From: Hyposmocoma kahamanoa
Lineage: Eukaryota > Arthropoda > Insecta > Lepidoptera > Cosmopterigidae
Direction of reading: 5' to 3'
Assembly: GCF_003589595.1 (NCBI RefSeq)
Contig: NW_020656077.1
Span: forward strand, 3,567,873-3,631,872
DNA: 64,000 bases
Shown here: one piece after another, positions 1-11,371 of the stretch
Numbering within the stretch: position 1 is the first letter of the stretch
How the letters are laid out: each line of letters begins with the position of its first letter
Position numbers and translations under genes: made by a program
The notes under the pieces: model-generated
The model's input: only the letters and a program-made list of their open reading frames with translations
Databases searched by the model: none
Told to the model about the DNA's origin: nothing

Positions 1-17
1 AGCTTATTATGTAAGTG

Positions 18-18
<1 letters not shown>

Positions 19-56
<38 letters not shown>

Positions 57-57
57 A
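19..57. repeat. (AAAT)n microsatellite
   Basis: About nine uninterrupted AAAT units near the left edge of the window. A simple repeat; no function is implied. Confidence 0.95.
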
Positions 58-99
58 CAATCTACTATGCGTAAAAGAATAGAGTTAGGGCGCATTACT

Positions 100-345
100 A
101 CACACGAACTTCATCGTTCTCACCGCGCTGCCCCCGCGTAGCGACCGCGTGCATGTGACTGTCATGGCAAAGTACGCTCTATACATTTAGCTTTTACGTT
201 TTAACTTAAATGAGCATCCTGGGCGCGCGTACGAGCCTAGCTTGTTTTTGGTCTAAACGGTGACCGAGCGTTTGTATTACTCAGAGGAATTTAAATGTTG
301 TTGCCGAGTAAATAGAATTCAAATTCGCCATTAATGTACGGACAA
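100..345 (+). repeat. Dispersed repeat family F, copy 1
   Basis: This stretch shares a long collinear similarity with 54530-54805: both carry a GC-rich block containing gcgaccgcgtg, then 'ctgtcatggcaaa', 'gcgttttaacttaaatgagc' (with small changes) and 'taaatagaattca'. The similarity resumes weakly near 430 ('gaaagcgtggt'), so copy 2 may be an internally deleted version. No terminal repeats or coding sequence were recognised, so the class is unknown. Confidence 0.6.
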
Positions 346-563
346 TGGCACACCAGACTACACATTTTTGTTCGAAATTCGCCTCCATTGCAACGGAACA
401 AGATACGTCAATGTGTAGCTTGTTGTGCTGGCGTGAAAGCGTGGTGACTGGGCAGTCGCCATGCGGCGGCCGCGCGAAGACTTTCGCGTCGTTTAACTGG
501 GCGCTTAGGGATGCATTCTGCCCGCCTTGTCATATACAACGCATTTACATTTTGGTAACTTAC

Positions 564-872
564 GAGATATTGGCACCTAAAGTTTCTTTTATCTTTGAAA
601 AATGTCTTTACGCTGATTTTGCTTATGAATAAAAGTGAGATTATAGATGATTGTAGATCTCGTATTGCTGATTCCAGATGCGTTAATAACTCAATCTCGC
701 TGAATATGTCGGTTACGTTGTTTATGATAAGGACGGTGGTATTACGCCCTGTACGTACCTTAAAATGTCTGTCGGGAAGTTGACTGTTCTCATTGAGTCC
801 TAGTTTCTTCCGCAAGTATTTACGTCGGTTGCGTTTTTTGTATTCCTCTACTTGCTGATGGCGGCCTTTGAA
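564..872 (-). CDS. Possible coding exon, unknown protein
   Basis: An open frame of about 100 codons, reading minus from an ATG at 872 and rich in basic and amphipathic residues (it starts MFKGRHQQVEEYKKRNRRKY), meets a consensus GTAAGT donor just below 564. The frame runs on past the donor into repeat family F, which argues that only the part above the donor could be coding. I recognise no domain. It lies downstream of the exon candidate at 1419-1576 on the same strand, so both could belong to one gene leaving the window on the left, or this could be a decayed mobile-element frame. Confidence 0.25.
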
Positions 873-1418
873 CATACATAGTCATCAAAAGAGGAATTTA
901 AAAAGTTTATTCCAAAAGTAACAAACAAAATACATTCCATAAATTTATGGGATGACGTTACCTGGCAAAGGTCAGATACAAATTTCATAATTTCCAACAT
1001 CAGTAACCTCGATTCATGAATAAAATACTTAATAATAAGTAAAATAACTTATTTGTGATAAAAATGTTGGGATCGTAACCCAACACAGGTCTTACTTTTT
1101 GTACTGCTTATTTGTGTAATCGTAACCAGCCCGTTACACCAAGTACCAAGTTGTGTAATCGTTCAGCAAGACAGAAAATTCAGAATTTACATAAAATGAG
1201 TCAATACCATCTATCGGGTTTTTATGAAACTGAGAAACTGCGCAGAGTTGGTGGATGGTAGTTGTATGATTGTTAATTATGTAATAGTAATTTGATATTG
1301 AAAAGAAAGTTGTAGGTACCATTCGCTTACTTTTACCGACTAACAGAAGCAAAGCATTTTTACTTAGTTCACCATATTTTATAGTGAATTCGTCAGCTTC
1401 TATTGTTTTGTTAGTTAC

Positions 1419-1576
1419 CTTGCTTTATCGCAGTCCTTAGAATATTTTTTTTAAATCTCATATATCTGTTAAGTCCGCCCAAATCCGTATCATTGATTTT
1501 CTCTAACATGTCGATCATGCTCTCTACATCTCGTTCTGATTCGCGACAGTATTGGTAATATAGTCCAAAGATATAT
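1419..1576 (-). CDS. Probable internal coding exon, unknown protein
   Basis: A 158-base block bounded by a good acceptor (pyrimidine-rich ...TATCTTTTTAG before 1576) and a GTAACT donor after 1419. Only one phase is open across the whole block (enters with two bases already used, leaves in phase 1). It encodes 52 residues that look like ordinary soluble or helical protein, with the stretch ESERDVESMIDMLEKI near the middle. I do not recognise the family. Partner exons are uncertain: an ATG-led hydrophobic frame at about 1853-1945 and an open frame at about 1698-1869 lie upstream but do not join cleanly in phase. Confidence 0.4.
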
Positions 1577-2009
1577 CTAAAAAGATAAAAAGAACCAAGT
1601 GTTTATTGCATTAGAAAATATCCAACGTGTGCGTGTCTAGTGACAAGCAAATAAAACAAATAACAGTATTTATTACAATATTTGCACTCTGTTCAGATCA
1701 AGTTAAAGTAACGCTCTTTAAGTCTGATATACGTGTAGTTTGTGGGTTAACTGTACCAAACAAGCGTACAATGCCATCCGCGTTCAATGTATTTAGAACT
1801 ATGTTTAAATTGCCAAGATACTGTAGTGCATCTGAAATGTTTTTGTTAGCACGTACAGACGGGTTCTTCTCTTAGATAGAGAGTGCTAGATAGTACTAAT
1901 AGCATTATAGCTGGTATAGCTCGTAGTTGCGACTCAACCATACTGCGACATTGGATTTCAATTATTAATAATTAAGTACATATATATAATATTTAATTCT
2001 AATTTAACA

Positions 2010-2378
2010 TTATTGTAATTGAAGGTCGGATATTTGGAAGTATTCTGATTCAGTTGTGGTATTGTGAGGGGATGTGAGTGAGTGGTGATTTTTTGTGGAG
2101 TTTGTTGAATCATGTGTATTTAAGAAACGGCGGACTGTCGAGCATGTGTCTAGTACAATTGACTTTTGTAGAGCTATGTAGGTTTTAGGGTGCAGATCTA
2201 TAATTTTTAAGGCGGTATGTATGGTTTTCGGTTTGATACCAGTTGACGAAATATAACGGGGACTTAATGGTTTCTTGGTGCCACATCTCTTTGATTTCGT
2301 CTGCTAAAGGTATGTATTTTTGTATTTTTTCAATGTGTTTCTGTTTTAGGTTGTTTGTATTAGGAACGGAAATTTTAT
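2010..2378 (-). pseudogene. LINE remnant: C-terminal part of a non-LTR retrotransposon polyprotein
   Basis: Read on the minus strand, the segment encodes PLADEIKEMWHQE and then, after a frameshift, LDTCSTVRRFLN, ending at TAA (2010-2012). From memory, this pair of blocks is the conserved C-terminal tail of reverse-transcriptase polyproteins in many arthropod LINEs. The frameshift and missing upstream part show that it is dead. No complete open frame runs through it, so it is found only by reading across frames. Confidence 0.6.
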
Positions 2379-4382
2379 GAGGTAGGTATTATTATTATAT
2401 CTATTTTAGACTCTAAAAATTATTATTGTCATCATCATCATCATTATCATTATTATTATTTATTATTAGGTATTTCTTTAATTGTTTTTAAAAAATTTCA
2501 GCCATTTATTTGGGTAGGCAAATATCCGACAAGCCTTGAACTACGAGTCAGTGTTCGTTTATAAATACGTTTGCAATAAAATACGTGTGTTGCAGATTGG
2601 CAATTTGAAGTATTTTATTTTTATAATAACAGTATAGAGTATTTTGTGCTCTCGGGTAACTTTGGCGTTAAGTTCTAAGAAAACTTGAGTTGACTCTTAG
2701 ACTATGGAAGTTGACTTCGAGTTTATTAATACTTAATTGTGCATGTGCTGTATAAATTTATTAAAAAAAACAATTGGTTTCTGTAATAGACAGTGTAGGT
2801 TCTCTGTCGTTGTAGATATGTAGATTCTCCTTTCAACAAAAGTAAAGAAAAGGCGCCAAAAACAATCACATTTAAAGTTAGAATTTAAATATAAAACTAA
2901 AACTCAATCTTTTTTAAACACTAACTTTTATTAACAAAACCTTTTTATTACTTTTATCAAGTTTATATATTGTTAATTTCGGTTTAATAAAGGAAAATTA
3001 AAAAATATTCTAAGACATGTGAAAAATTGTGAAAATGCTTCTAAAAACTTGAAGACGCGAAAGGGGTTCTGATCCATTTGGATCACTCGTTTTTTTGTGT
3101 GACTCTAAATTATTATTAGTAACTTAAATAGTACGAGCTAATATAAATTACTTACGGCCGAAACTCCTTTAATGAATGACCGTACACTCGGCTTCTTTTC
3201 GGACTATTGTCAAATGCTATCCTTGCTTTTACTTCCGCATAGATTGCCATCTGTTTCCTGTATTTTTCGCGTATTTTTCCTGCAATGTGAGGGGAATACG
3301 TACGCTATGTTGGGGAATTGCATATAACCATTTTTAAAGTGCCGAACTCCAAACAGAGAACAGAACCCAAGGGGCTACTGGGTAGTGACGGGTATTGCAT
3401 GGAATGGCATGCGTAACACGTGCCAAAATTATTAAATGCGCCGAAACAACAATGAAATGGGTTTTATCCTCGATTACTAAACCGTTGTCGCCAAAACTCA
3501 CGCTAGCATGAAGTTAAATACCATAAAATGTTGACAATGATTTATAGTTTCTAATTTAAAAAGATGTGACAAATTCTGGAATGTTAATATAATTTAAACT
3601 TTACCCTGTAGGCATATCGTTGAAAGTTCAATAGGTACCTATTATTGCAAGTTACGACGACCTTATGATTTTATATTAAAATCTCATTAGCTGAAAGACG
3701 ACGATAACAGTCGATCGTATTGCAACGCAATAAGATTTACTTTCGTTTCTTATAATAAAGAATCTATTGTCGATAAAATTCATTAAAATTAAATAAAATA
3801 ATTCACGTTTATATATGAAACAGCACTATGGATAAATATATTATTATGAATAGGATCAACTATCATTTTTGCACTCCTAAGTAGCAAAATAAGGCATCTT
3901 TCCAAGATTTTCGAGGTATTGCTTGATATAATAGACCCATAATATACTAAGCGAAAATAGCGGCTTAGCCCAAATTTGCGGAACTCCGCGTATTGTTAGC
4001 TTACTTGACACGCCCACTAAGTACTTCTACAGTATTTATTGTTCTGTTGTGTAACAGACCTTAATTTCCTTGTAAAATTTGAGTTATTACGTTTCACTAA
4101 TACTTTACTATACGAGATTTATGTATAAAACTGCGTCACTATTACAAGGTATGTGGAAACGATCACTTACCTATGATTAGGCCAACACTGTACGCTATCG
4201 TGTTTTTATGATTCGCCTTTAAAGGATCCAGTGTACGAATTGTAAAATAGGCCTCCTGAAAATAGATAATAGTTTTGAATTAACCTAAGATCCGTTTTGC
4301 TTCGAAAGTCTATGGGAATATATGTGGTGGCACAGACAGAAAAGTACTCGCAGTAAAACTATACCGCCTTAATCATGGAATG
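2379..4382. other. Non-coding stretch
   Basis: AT-rich sequence with no gene that I can support. It starts with ATT-type low-complexity sequence (about 2390-2470). A short minus-strand fragment of repeat family G (the motif cgtcgtaacttgcaata) lies near 3640-3712. Confidence 0.5.
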
Positions 4383-4544
4383 ATGGCGCATTTACACCGG
4401 GTCGTTGGCCGCCTTCAGTAGACCAGAGTATCCAGTTATCAGCAAATGTAAGGCACAGCAAGTATCGCCTTACAAGTCGCCGGATATCGTGAGTGTTGTG
4501 TATCGATTTAGTGCCACCCGTTGTGCTCAAATAATGATAAATAA

Positions 4545-4702
4545 ATAACACACACACTCAAAGCCCCGCACTAAAGGAAAAACCTGAAATAAAAACCCTG
4601 TAAACCGTGTATCGTGGGGGTCATGGACACACACGTAGGTAGACAACCACAAATTACACCCAAACTCATGAGAGAAATAAATGTAGGCCATACAATGTCT
4701 CC
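4545..4702 (-). repeat. SINE family A, 5'-truncated
   Basis: The minus strand carries the body of a tRNA-derived SINE: 'ctctcatgagtttgggtgta', then 'tttgtggttgtct' and the tail next to 'gtgtgtgttattt'. The tRNA-like head is missing. Related copies lie at 10125, 18124, 32489 and 43676. Confidence 0.75.
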
Positions 4703-5003
4703 AAAACAAAATTTGTTTGCCTTCACAAGACTAAGGACTCAGCACCGACTGGACCGACTCGTCAATAACAAACATCATCAAAATGCACATGTGCATGCAT
4801 TGGCCGAACACCAGCTATTAAATATATTGGTGCTGTCTTTGTTGAGTAACTGGATTTTGGGCGGCTTATAGTGGTTATGGCTAATCGTGTTCGCAGACTT
4901 ATATACGTTTTTAAGAATTTACGAAAATCTGCGAACAAAATAATGGTTGTTCAAAATAGTGTACACTTCTATCTGTCAGTCCACTAAAGCGTACGTAGTA
5001 GTA

Positions 5004-5039
5004 CCCCACGTACGTAGTAGTACTACTACGTACGTGGGG
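5004..5039. repeat. Perfect 36-bp palindrome
   Basis: The sequence starts ccccacgtacgtagtagt and its second half is the exact reverse complement with no loop. It overlaps a run of GTAC/GTAGTA units (4991-5030), so it may have grown from a simple repeat. Confidence 0.9.
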
Positions 5040-5293
5040 CTTCGAAGACATGTATGCTCCCTCTGGAGAGGGCACAATTTCCTGAACATACCGAAATGCT
5101 AAAAACGTAAGTTCAGAATACCTGTGCCCTTAAAGAAATTGACTTTCTCTTTGTCGCTTGCCGAATGTGTCGCCCTTGATGTTTACACCTAGTCGCTTCG
5201 GTTGACTATAGTCGTTTAGACTCAGTATTTACACCAACCGGTGTAAATGCGCCATAACTATTGGTGTCGATAGATAGTTCATGTCTAGATTTT

Positions 5294-5650
5294 TTTATGA
5301 CACTGCAACTGTTATGGACAGGCGTAGCTTACCATCAGGCGCAAGTCCTGCGCTTGGTGTTAAGCGACACGTCTGTCTATAGCAGTTGCATTGCTACTCA
5401 GAACTTTAAATAGCAAAGACCTGAGGGACACTGTTACCCCTGTCACTGCTACTGCTGCGCCTGTCACTCTGAGAAATTAGTTGACAAGTCTCGTAATATA
5501 TATTATATATATTTTCACATAATATATATATATTTTCACAAGCACCCTTGCCCTTCAAAACCGAAGCGCAGTAATGCTCACACTACTGCTTGGCGGCAGA
5601 AATAGGTAAAGCGGCAGTAGGTACTTCCCTGGTCGAACTCTATTATATAA
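5294..5650 (-). repeat. SINE family B, two fragments joined tail to tail
   Basis: From about 5346 to 5650 the minus strand matches family B (blocks 'gcagtaatg', 'agacataagttgacaagt'-like, 'gagggacactg', 'gtgttaagcgacac'). Bases 5299-5345 match the tail of the same family in the opposite orientation, so two copies meet tail to tail. A TATA-rich expansion (about 5496-5535) splits the main copy. Confidence 0.7.
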
Positions 5651-6010
5651 ACTAGCCATTTAGGCAGTCTAAACATGATATTTTAATTAAGTTCTTTATT
5701 AACACAAATTATAAAATGAAAAATTGTTTAGGAAAGTTATTGTTTTATTTTTATAGTGTGTAATGGGTGTTTAGTACAGATTCAGATGTAGAGGACCTAA
5801 TTATGTTACTACCGTTCTACGATCTCCACAAATTGTACTAAGCTACACTGTATAGTATTAAAAATAAAAAAATACTGATGGTTTAGTACATTTGTAATAC
5901 TTTTTAATTAAATGACTTAAATCTCGATATTCTCGAGACTGAAAATTTGTCAAAAAATTGTCGAGACTCGAAATTTTCGATGCCGGTATTCCCGGGAGGA
6001 AAACCCTAGT
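5650..6010 (+). repeat. Dispersed repeat family E, copy 1
   Basis: Collinear with 55955-56475: both contain 'catttaggcagtc', 'aacatgatatt', 'ttataaaa', a middle block with 'ctccac', then 'tttaattaa', 'gatatt' and 'cgagactga', and end near 'aaaccctag'. This copy lacks the palindromic MITE found in copy 2 and so records the empty site. Class unknown. Confidence 0.6.
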
Positions 6011-6639
6011 GACTAACCAGCCAGAACAACCAGGTCGACACCAATTTAGAATATGAAGTTTCCTAACTTGGTTCAGCCGGGAACTTAGTGCATAAGTTGT
6101 CTCGAATGCTTTCTTACCCGTGATAACTCCAAAGACATATTCATCAAAAGCTCTCTGTCTGATTTGGTGGCGTAATCTAAACCTCGTTCTGTTTGCTCAA
6201 ATAACTATAACCAAAAAGAGATATTATAAATAAGACAGGTTGTGACAAAGAAACTGCTTCTGAAAATGGTGAATATATACGACATATGTGTGGTGACATT
6301 ATCATTGTTAGTCACTCGTCGTTTGTTGGACATCTCGACCAAATTTTATGTCTTCAATCACAGAATACAAATTACTATATAGTACACCCGCCGGCATATA
6401 TAGGGGTACAAAAAAAATTATTAACATCCTTTAACATCGACTTAGTCAGCTTTACTCAAACTTTATTAAAAACAATCGAAGTTAAAATGCATTTTTCAGA
6501 TTTTGTCACAAAGCTGAAATAGCTGAAAATATGAAAATTGTAACAGTAAAATGTTTGAATTGTTTAAGATAATATACAGGTAAGGTAAAAAAGATAATAA
6601 AAGCTTAACTACTAGAGAGTAAAACTAGGATTTTTAAAT

Positions 6640-7349
6640 TATATGAATAAAATTGGGTCCCCGCGGCAAGGTGCCCAAGATGCTGGCAGCGTTCCCCTTT
6701 GTATTGCTATGCTAATGCGTTGGGTTTCCCAGACAGTCTATTAATTCTTTCGATAAAATTTTGTATAGATGAAGGGCACTGGGGCCCCACGGGCCAAAGA
6801 TTTCGACTCCAAAGGCTGGAAATAAGTATTCGGAGCCGAGATCCTGGTACTTATTGCTTTTTATTCTTTCCGCCAGCTCAGCTGCGGAGCTAGCCCTCTT
6901 GCTGGTGTGTGGCGTCTCACACCAGTGCCCGGCCCATAATCCAAGGGATGAGAGACATTCCGTCCGGGTGTTCGCCATCTGTTCGCGACATGCCGCTTGG
7001 CTCGAAAATACCGGGCACGTTAACAGTGGCTAAGGCCCGGCGGATGATGTCGTTGAGGGCTGCATGCCGGGAGATACGGCCGGCGCTCAGCTGCCAGGAA
7101 CGACTGTGGCGACCCAGAGCACTTACGTCTTTGCCGCAAGGACAGTCGTGAAGGGAGCAAACTAGGACACCGAGGCGGAGGCCTGCAGCTATGCGAAAGG
7201 AAGGTACCTGCACTGGCAGAGAGGAACGCGTGTAGCCAGTGGCCAGATTCCCACCTGGACGCCGCTTCCAAGCGCGCTCGGTCTATTGGGGTGCAATGAT
7301 TCATTAAGTCATTTAAAGTCTTTAAATTGACTAAGCTTGAATAGATCAA
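6640..7349 (-). pseudogene. Retroelement C-terminal region with restriction-like endonuclease signature, broken
   Basis: Three minus-strand frames join into one decayed protein. The first (about 7349-7210) reads DRARLEAASRWESGHWLHA. The second (about 7213-6917) reads CPCGKDVSALGRH, then SAGRISRHAALNDIIRRAL and HPDG, and stops at a TGA where similar proteins have a tryptophan before DAT. The third (about 6915-6715) reads AAELAERI and FGVEIFGPWGPSALHLYKIL; GNAASILGTLP follows. The Cys/His cluster followed by (R/H)PDG and then DAT resembles the zinc-knuckle plus PD-D endonuclease of site-targeting retroelements. That assignment is inference; the repeated, broken nature is seen directly. Confidence 0.55.
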
Positions 7350-7399
7350 AATTTATTAAACAAAACATATTTTCTAAGTTTTTTTTTAAACTTTGTACT

Positions 7400-8120
7400 G
7401 TTCCACTGCTAAGTAAAGACCTCTCTCCTCTCTCTCCACACCTCCCTGTCTTGCGCCACTGAGGTCCGTGCGCTCTTTAAGGTGCACGTCTAGCTCGTCT
7501 CTCCACCAACGCTTTGGTCTGCCATATGGTCGTTTCCTCTCGTTGGGGATCTAGTCTGTGGTGGCTTTCGCCCACGACTCCTCCGCTATGCGGCAGACGT
7601 GACTCGCTCAATCCCATTTTAGTTTATCCGCTTGTTGACCCACATCTGCGATTCATGTTTTCGAGTTCAGGTTACCGTTTCGAATTCTGGATGCTGCGCT
7701 CCATAGCTCGTTGGCAGTCCCAAAGTTTAGACGTAATCCGAGCAGTCAGTGACCAGATTCGTGCGCCGTAGGTGAAGGTGAATAGAATGCACACGCCCAT
7801 GAGTTTTATTTTAAAGCAGGAGTGGTAAGTCGCCTTTCATCGGATGTTTCATAGACCATTAGCCTGTGTCCTATGGAGTTGGTCATTAGTTTGCTCTTCG
7901 ACCTGTTCATGCAGAGTCCAACCTTGAGGCTTGCGGTGTTGAGTTGGTTCAACATTGTGCCGAGTTCGGTAGCTGAGGAAAAGAAGAGAACAATGTCGTC
8001 GGCGAAACGTAAATTAGTCAATCTTTTTCCACCGACAGCAATATCCCTCCCGATCCAGCTGGGTGTTAGGGTCTTAAACAGCTCTTTCAAAGTAGCTTTA
8101 GCCCATCGCAAATCCTAGAG
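7400..8120 (-). pseudogene. RTE-like LINE, 3' part of reverse transcriptase and tail
   Basis: Minus frame 8111-7806 holds a reverse-transcriptase palm: RLTNLRFADDIVLF (FADD is the catalytic box) followed by LNTASLKVGLCMNRSKSKLM. Beyond a stop the similarity continues through TYGARIWSLT, CQRAMERS and, near 7560-7480, SWAKATT and KRPYGRPKRWWRDELDVHL, the usual tail of RTE-type LINE proteins. Several stops and frameshifts separate the pieces. The N-terminal endonuclease is absent, as expected for a 5'-truncated insertion. Confidence 0.75.
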
Positions 8121-8713
8121 ACGATTTCGGTACTGTAGCGTCATAGAGCGACACGGTATTTATAACGCGAAGATGAGTTTTCATCTACCATTTAAAAAAT
8201 ATGTAAAAAAAGTTTTAAATAGCTATGCAAAGTGAAGAGGTGAAGTTAGTTTTAATAGACGCGAGAAGTAACGTACGGCCCAGATTGATACAATTGTGTG
8301 GGAAAAGTTTGAAACGCCACCACACCACTCTTTTTTAATTATTTATCGGTGTACGTGTATTCAAAACACTTATTGTAGATATATCTAATGAATCAACAAA
8401 TAATAATTAGCTATACTTATAAAAATATGTAGAAAATGATACTTACTTGTTCGAAACTGTTGGCTGACTGACGTAGGCGCGATATTTACGCGGGAGTTTA
8501 AGGTCTGGCTTTCGCATAATCGTGTCGCACGGGGCCCGCCCAATACAGACGTAAAACCGATGAGATGAATTCGATTTTGCGACCCGCATAATCGTACTAG
8601 ACCGTCCCGAAAGGGCTAGAGTAATCATAGAACTTATGTATTTTGGATTTTGTCTGTGGTCATCGTAATTTCGATGAACCTCGACCTTTTGTTTTTTTAT
8701 TTGTAGTTCAGGT

Positions 8714-8744
8714 TCACGTCTTCTTTTTCCCAAAATAACTCATA
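8714..8744 (-). CDS. Candidate terminal exon of a small membrane protein gene
   Basis: A strong acceptor (TTTCCTTTATTCAG) ends at 8745. Taken in the phase left by the candidate exon at 10457-10505, the exon reads DMSYFGKKKT and stops at TGA (8714-8716). An AATAAA lies just downstream (8696-8701). The last four residues KKKT fit a dilysine ER-retrieval signal. The exon is too short to stand alone; support comes from splice signals and phase agreement. Confidence 0.3.
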
Positions 8745-10456
8745 CTGAATAAAGGAAATAGGTACTATAAAAAGTTCACGTCTTAGTATCGACATCGCGG
8801 TCACACTCTCGTTTCGTCACTTTGCCGCCGCAAATGTGGTGAGATGAGAATATGGTGAGTTGACAATTGGTCATCTGCTCACAAAGGCCGCAAACTACTG
8901 GGCGATGCCTCTGGCTCCGTTTACCGCGCCGGTTGTTGGTGGTGAATAAAATGGTTTTAAACTTTGTCCTGTCTCATTGAAAACTTACTTGTTTATAAAA
9001 TTCGATGGCATTTGTTGAGGGCAAAGGATCAGGTCGTGGCGTCGTATGATGGTAGTAAGTGTATGTACTACCGTTGGCATCCGTTGCTACCTCTAGTCTG
9101 AAAAAAGTATGCTTACAACCACGAAATAACAAATTAGTGGAAGTATGATAAGGGCGTTCCCCTTTATCATTGTTATGATACCTATATCCAACATAATCAG
9201 CCTTTATTGTGTTTCAACACTCTCCTAAGTAGAACGTATGCTTCACTACGTAAACTAAAACTATTTTGAGTTTCTAAACAAGACTTTTCATATTATATAA
9301 TATATTAATAATGATAATAATTTATTGTTCCAAAAAGCTTTACACTAAGTGCTGTAGATAGACTGGATGGAACCACTAAATACATTTGCATAGGAAAAGG
9401 TTGTTGCGTATAGAGTACAACTGCTGATTAAAATAGAATTTGATTCGATTCTGCTGACTAAGAGAGAATTAGTTTAAAAATGTTGTATGTTTTTCTGAGA
9501 AAAGAAGTTTTTTCTCAGTTTTTTTATTATTATTAGTTATTCTATCGTTTGTTCTATGATACCGTTTATTCTTTTATTTTTATTAGTTTATAGCATGGCA
9601 ACCCCATCTAGTGTGCCCGAAGCGTACTCGCAAGTGACGACAAAATGATAGTCGTGATTATTGTAATTGAATTACTATAATAATTGCACAGTGCCCTATT
9701 TTGCTAGTTACTAAGTAAAATAATTTCATATAAGTGTTCTTAGGATAATGGTAAAAGATGATGAACGACAGTCGTGATTAAAAATGCCAATCTGCCACTA
9801 TATTTATTTATTCTTTTCCTAGATGAGTAAGGTATGAAGTTCCGGTAGAGAAAAGCAGATCTTCTTTTTATTTAATTTCTTTAAACATTATTTTCTCGGT
9901 TTTCAGCTTTCTCACAAGCCCCCTTTCAACTAACAGCGGCAGAATTATTGAGATACATTTCTTCAAAAAAGTAGTAAGTAGGTAAAGGTTTTTTAACACA
10001 AGTTTGTTACAAATGTTAACTGTGCTTTTTTCGTACGGAGGACTGATTACAAATGTCAATTATGACATTTTATGGTAAAGAACCTGATTACTGATATCAG
10101 TAGTACCCTTTTTTTCTATATCTATAATAATAATAATAACTCTCACACTCAACATAACCCTGCACTGGGGAAACCCTGTGTCGCGGGTGCCATGGACACA
10201 CACATAGACAACCACAAATTACACCCAAACTCAGGAGAAAAATAAATGTAGGCCATACAAATATTTCTCACGGCCCGGGAATCGAACCTGGGACCTCTGT
10301 TGGGATGTCTGTTTGTACCTTTTCATGAATTCTAAAAAAAATTGTTTTCTGGACCCTGAATCTTCTCGAACGCAATTAAAAACAAATTGTCCCTTTTTTC
10401 GTTCGGAGACCATTCATACAACAATACTTTTTATATGCTTTTGAGGTTAACCTTAC
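8745..10456. other. Non-coding stretch (intron of the candidate gene)
   Basis: No coding sequence that I can support. It contains the SINE A copy starting near 10125, and AT-rich sequence with two 'cagtcgtgatta' or 'atagtcgtgatta' motifs (near 9648 and 9768). Confidence 0.4.
10125..10305 (-). repeat. SINE family A copy with B box
   Basis: Starts at a (TAA)n tail and runs through 'ggtgccatggacacaca', the family body and the inverted B box 'gaatcgaacctgggacctc'. The A-box half of the tRNA head is missing. Confidence 0.75.
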
Positions 10457-10505
10457 TCTGTAATGCCTTCGTCTTCTTCGTCAGGCTCTACCCAATAGGG
10501 ATCGT
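10457..10505 (-). CDS. Candidate internal exon, acidic segment
   Basis: A 49-base block between a good acceptor (TTTTATTGCAG) and a GTAAGG donor. It encodes DPYWVEPDEEDEGIT, a very acidic stretch. It enters in phase 1, matching the donor phase of 18341-18508, and leaves in phase 2, matching the acceptor at 8744. If the donor is not used, the frame ends two bases later at TAA (10453-10455) and this would be the terminal exon. Family unknown. Confidence 0.35.
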
Positions 10506-11324
10506 CTGCAATAAAATGTAATAAAAATAAAAAACAAGTACATGGTGCCATAATGAATTCCCTGAGATCATGGGGCGAATGACCTAAATGAATAAATACG
10601 GTGTGGATTACCGAACTGTTTTCACTTTTTCGCATTTTTCTTTTTATGGATTCTTATTCCCCACTAGCATCGCCCAATAGTTTACTCCAAAGAAATGAAT
10701 AAGATTCCAGCAACGTGGCAATGGTGCACATTTTGATGAAATATATAGTAGTTTATGTGATTGTTACATGACGAAAAGCCTTAAACATCACACGAGTGTT
10801 TTAATGCCTAATTTTATGTACAGTCACATACACTGCCTTATCTATACACATATTAAAAGCTCTCTGTGATGTGTTCAGGAACCGCATGTTACGACTGGCA
10901 TTGAGGGCATTGATCAGAGCTATAATCGGTAATTATTAGTAAAATAATGCCAAAACAGTTATTTTTGATACAAGTGCGGAAAGTTAGTCATTATTCACGA
11001 GTCTCGAGGCTTGACTGACTCGAGACAACTGAAAATGACAAATCCGCACGTATATCCAACGACATTTTTTATTACATGTGCGAAAAAACTACATTGACAG
11101 TAAATTAAAACAGTTTAAAAAACTAATTTTATTCTTTATCTAATAAAAATTCAGAGTACAATGGTAACTGTTGCCAGTATTCAGCCACATTAAAATTACT
11201 ATTTTAATGGCGCGGCGCGCAGCGGTCTCGCGTAATACTCACATCCGGTCACTGTTAATACTCAATCAGCCATCTTTATGGAAAATATTTTGGTATTTTT
11301 AAATGTAACCTCAAGAGATTTATA
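10506..11324. other. Non-coding stretch
   Basis: AT-rich; nothing recognised apart from a short GC-rich patch with 'ggcgcggcgcgcagcgg' near 11210. Confidence 0.4.
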
Positions 11325-11371
11325 ATTGCATAGGTGTTTTATAAAACAAGTTTATAAAACACCTATACAAT
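11325..11371. repeat. Hairpin, 21-bp arms
   Basis: The arm ataggtgttttataaa (11330-11345) is perfectly inverted at 11351-11366 across a 5-base loop. Five more outer bases pair with one mismatch. Probably a tiny fold-back element or its relic. Confidence 0.85.

Larger units (their letters stand above)
4383..5256. mobile_element. Possible DNA element with short terminal inverted repeats
   Basis: The block TGGCGCATTTACACCGG at about 4383 recurs inverted at about 5240-5256, and the terminal motif GGTGTAAA occurs again just inside the right end. The 870 bases between them contain a SINE and a perfect palindrome but no transposase. No clear target duplication is visible, so this may be a chance pairing or two related fragments. 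Confidence 0.3.

Noticed and set aside
8443..8733. 96-codon minus-strand frame as an exon ending at a GTAAGT near 8448
   Set aside because: No acceptor in the required frame: a stop precedes the frame start, and the strong acceptor at 8745 leads into another frame that ends at 8714.
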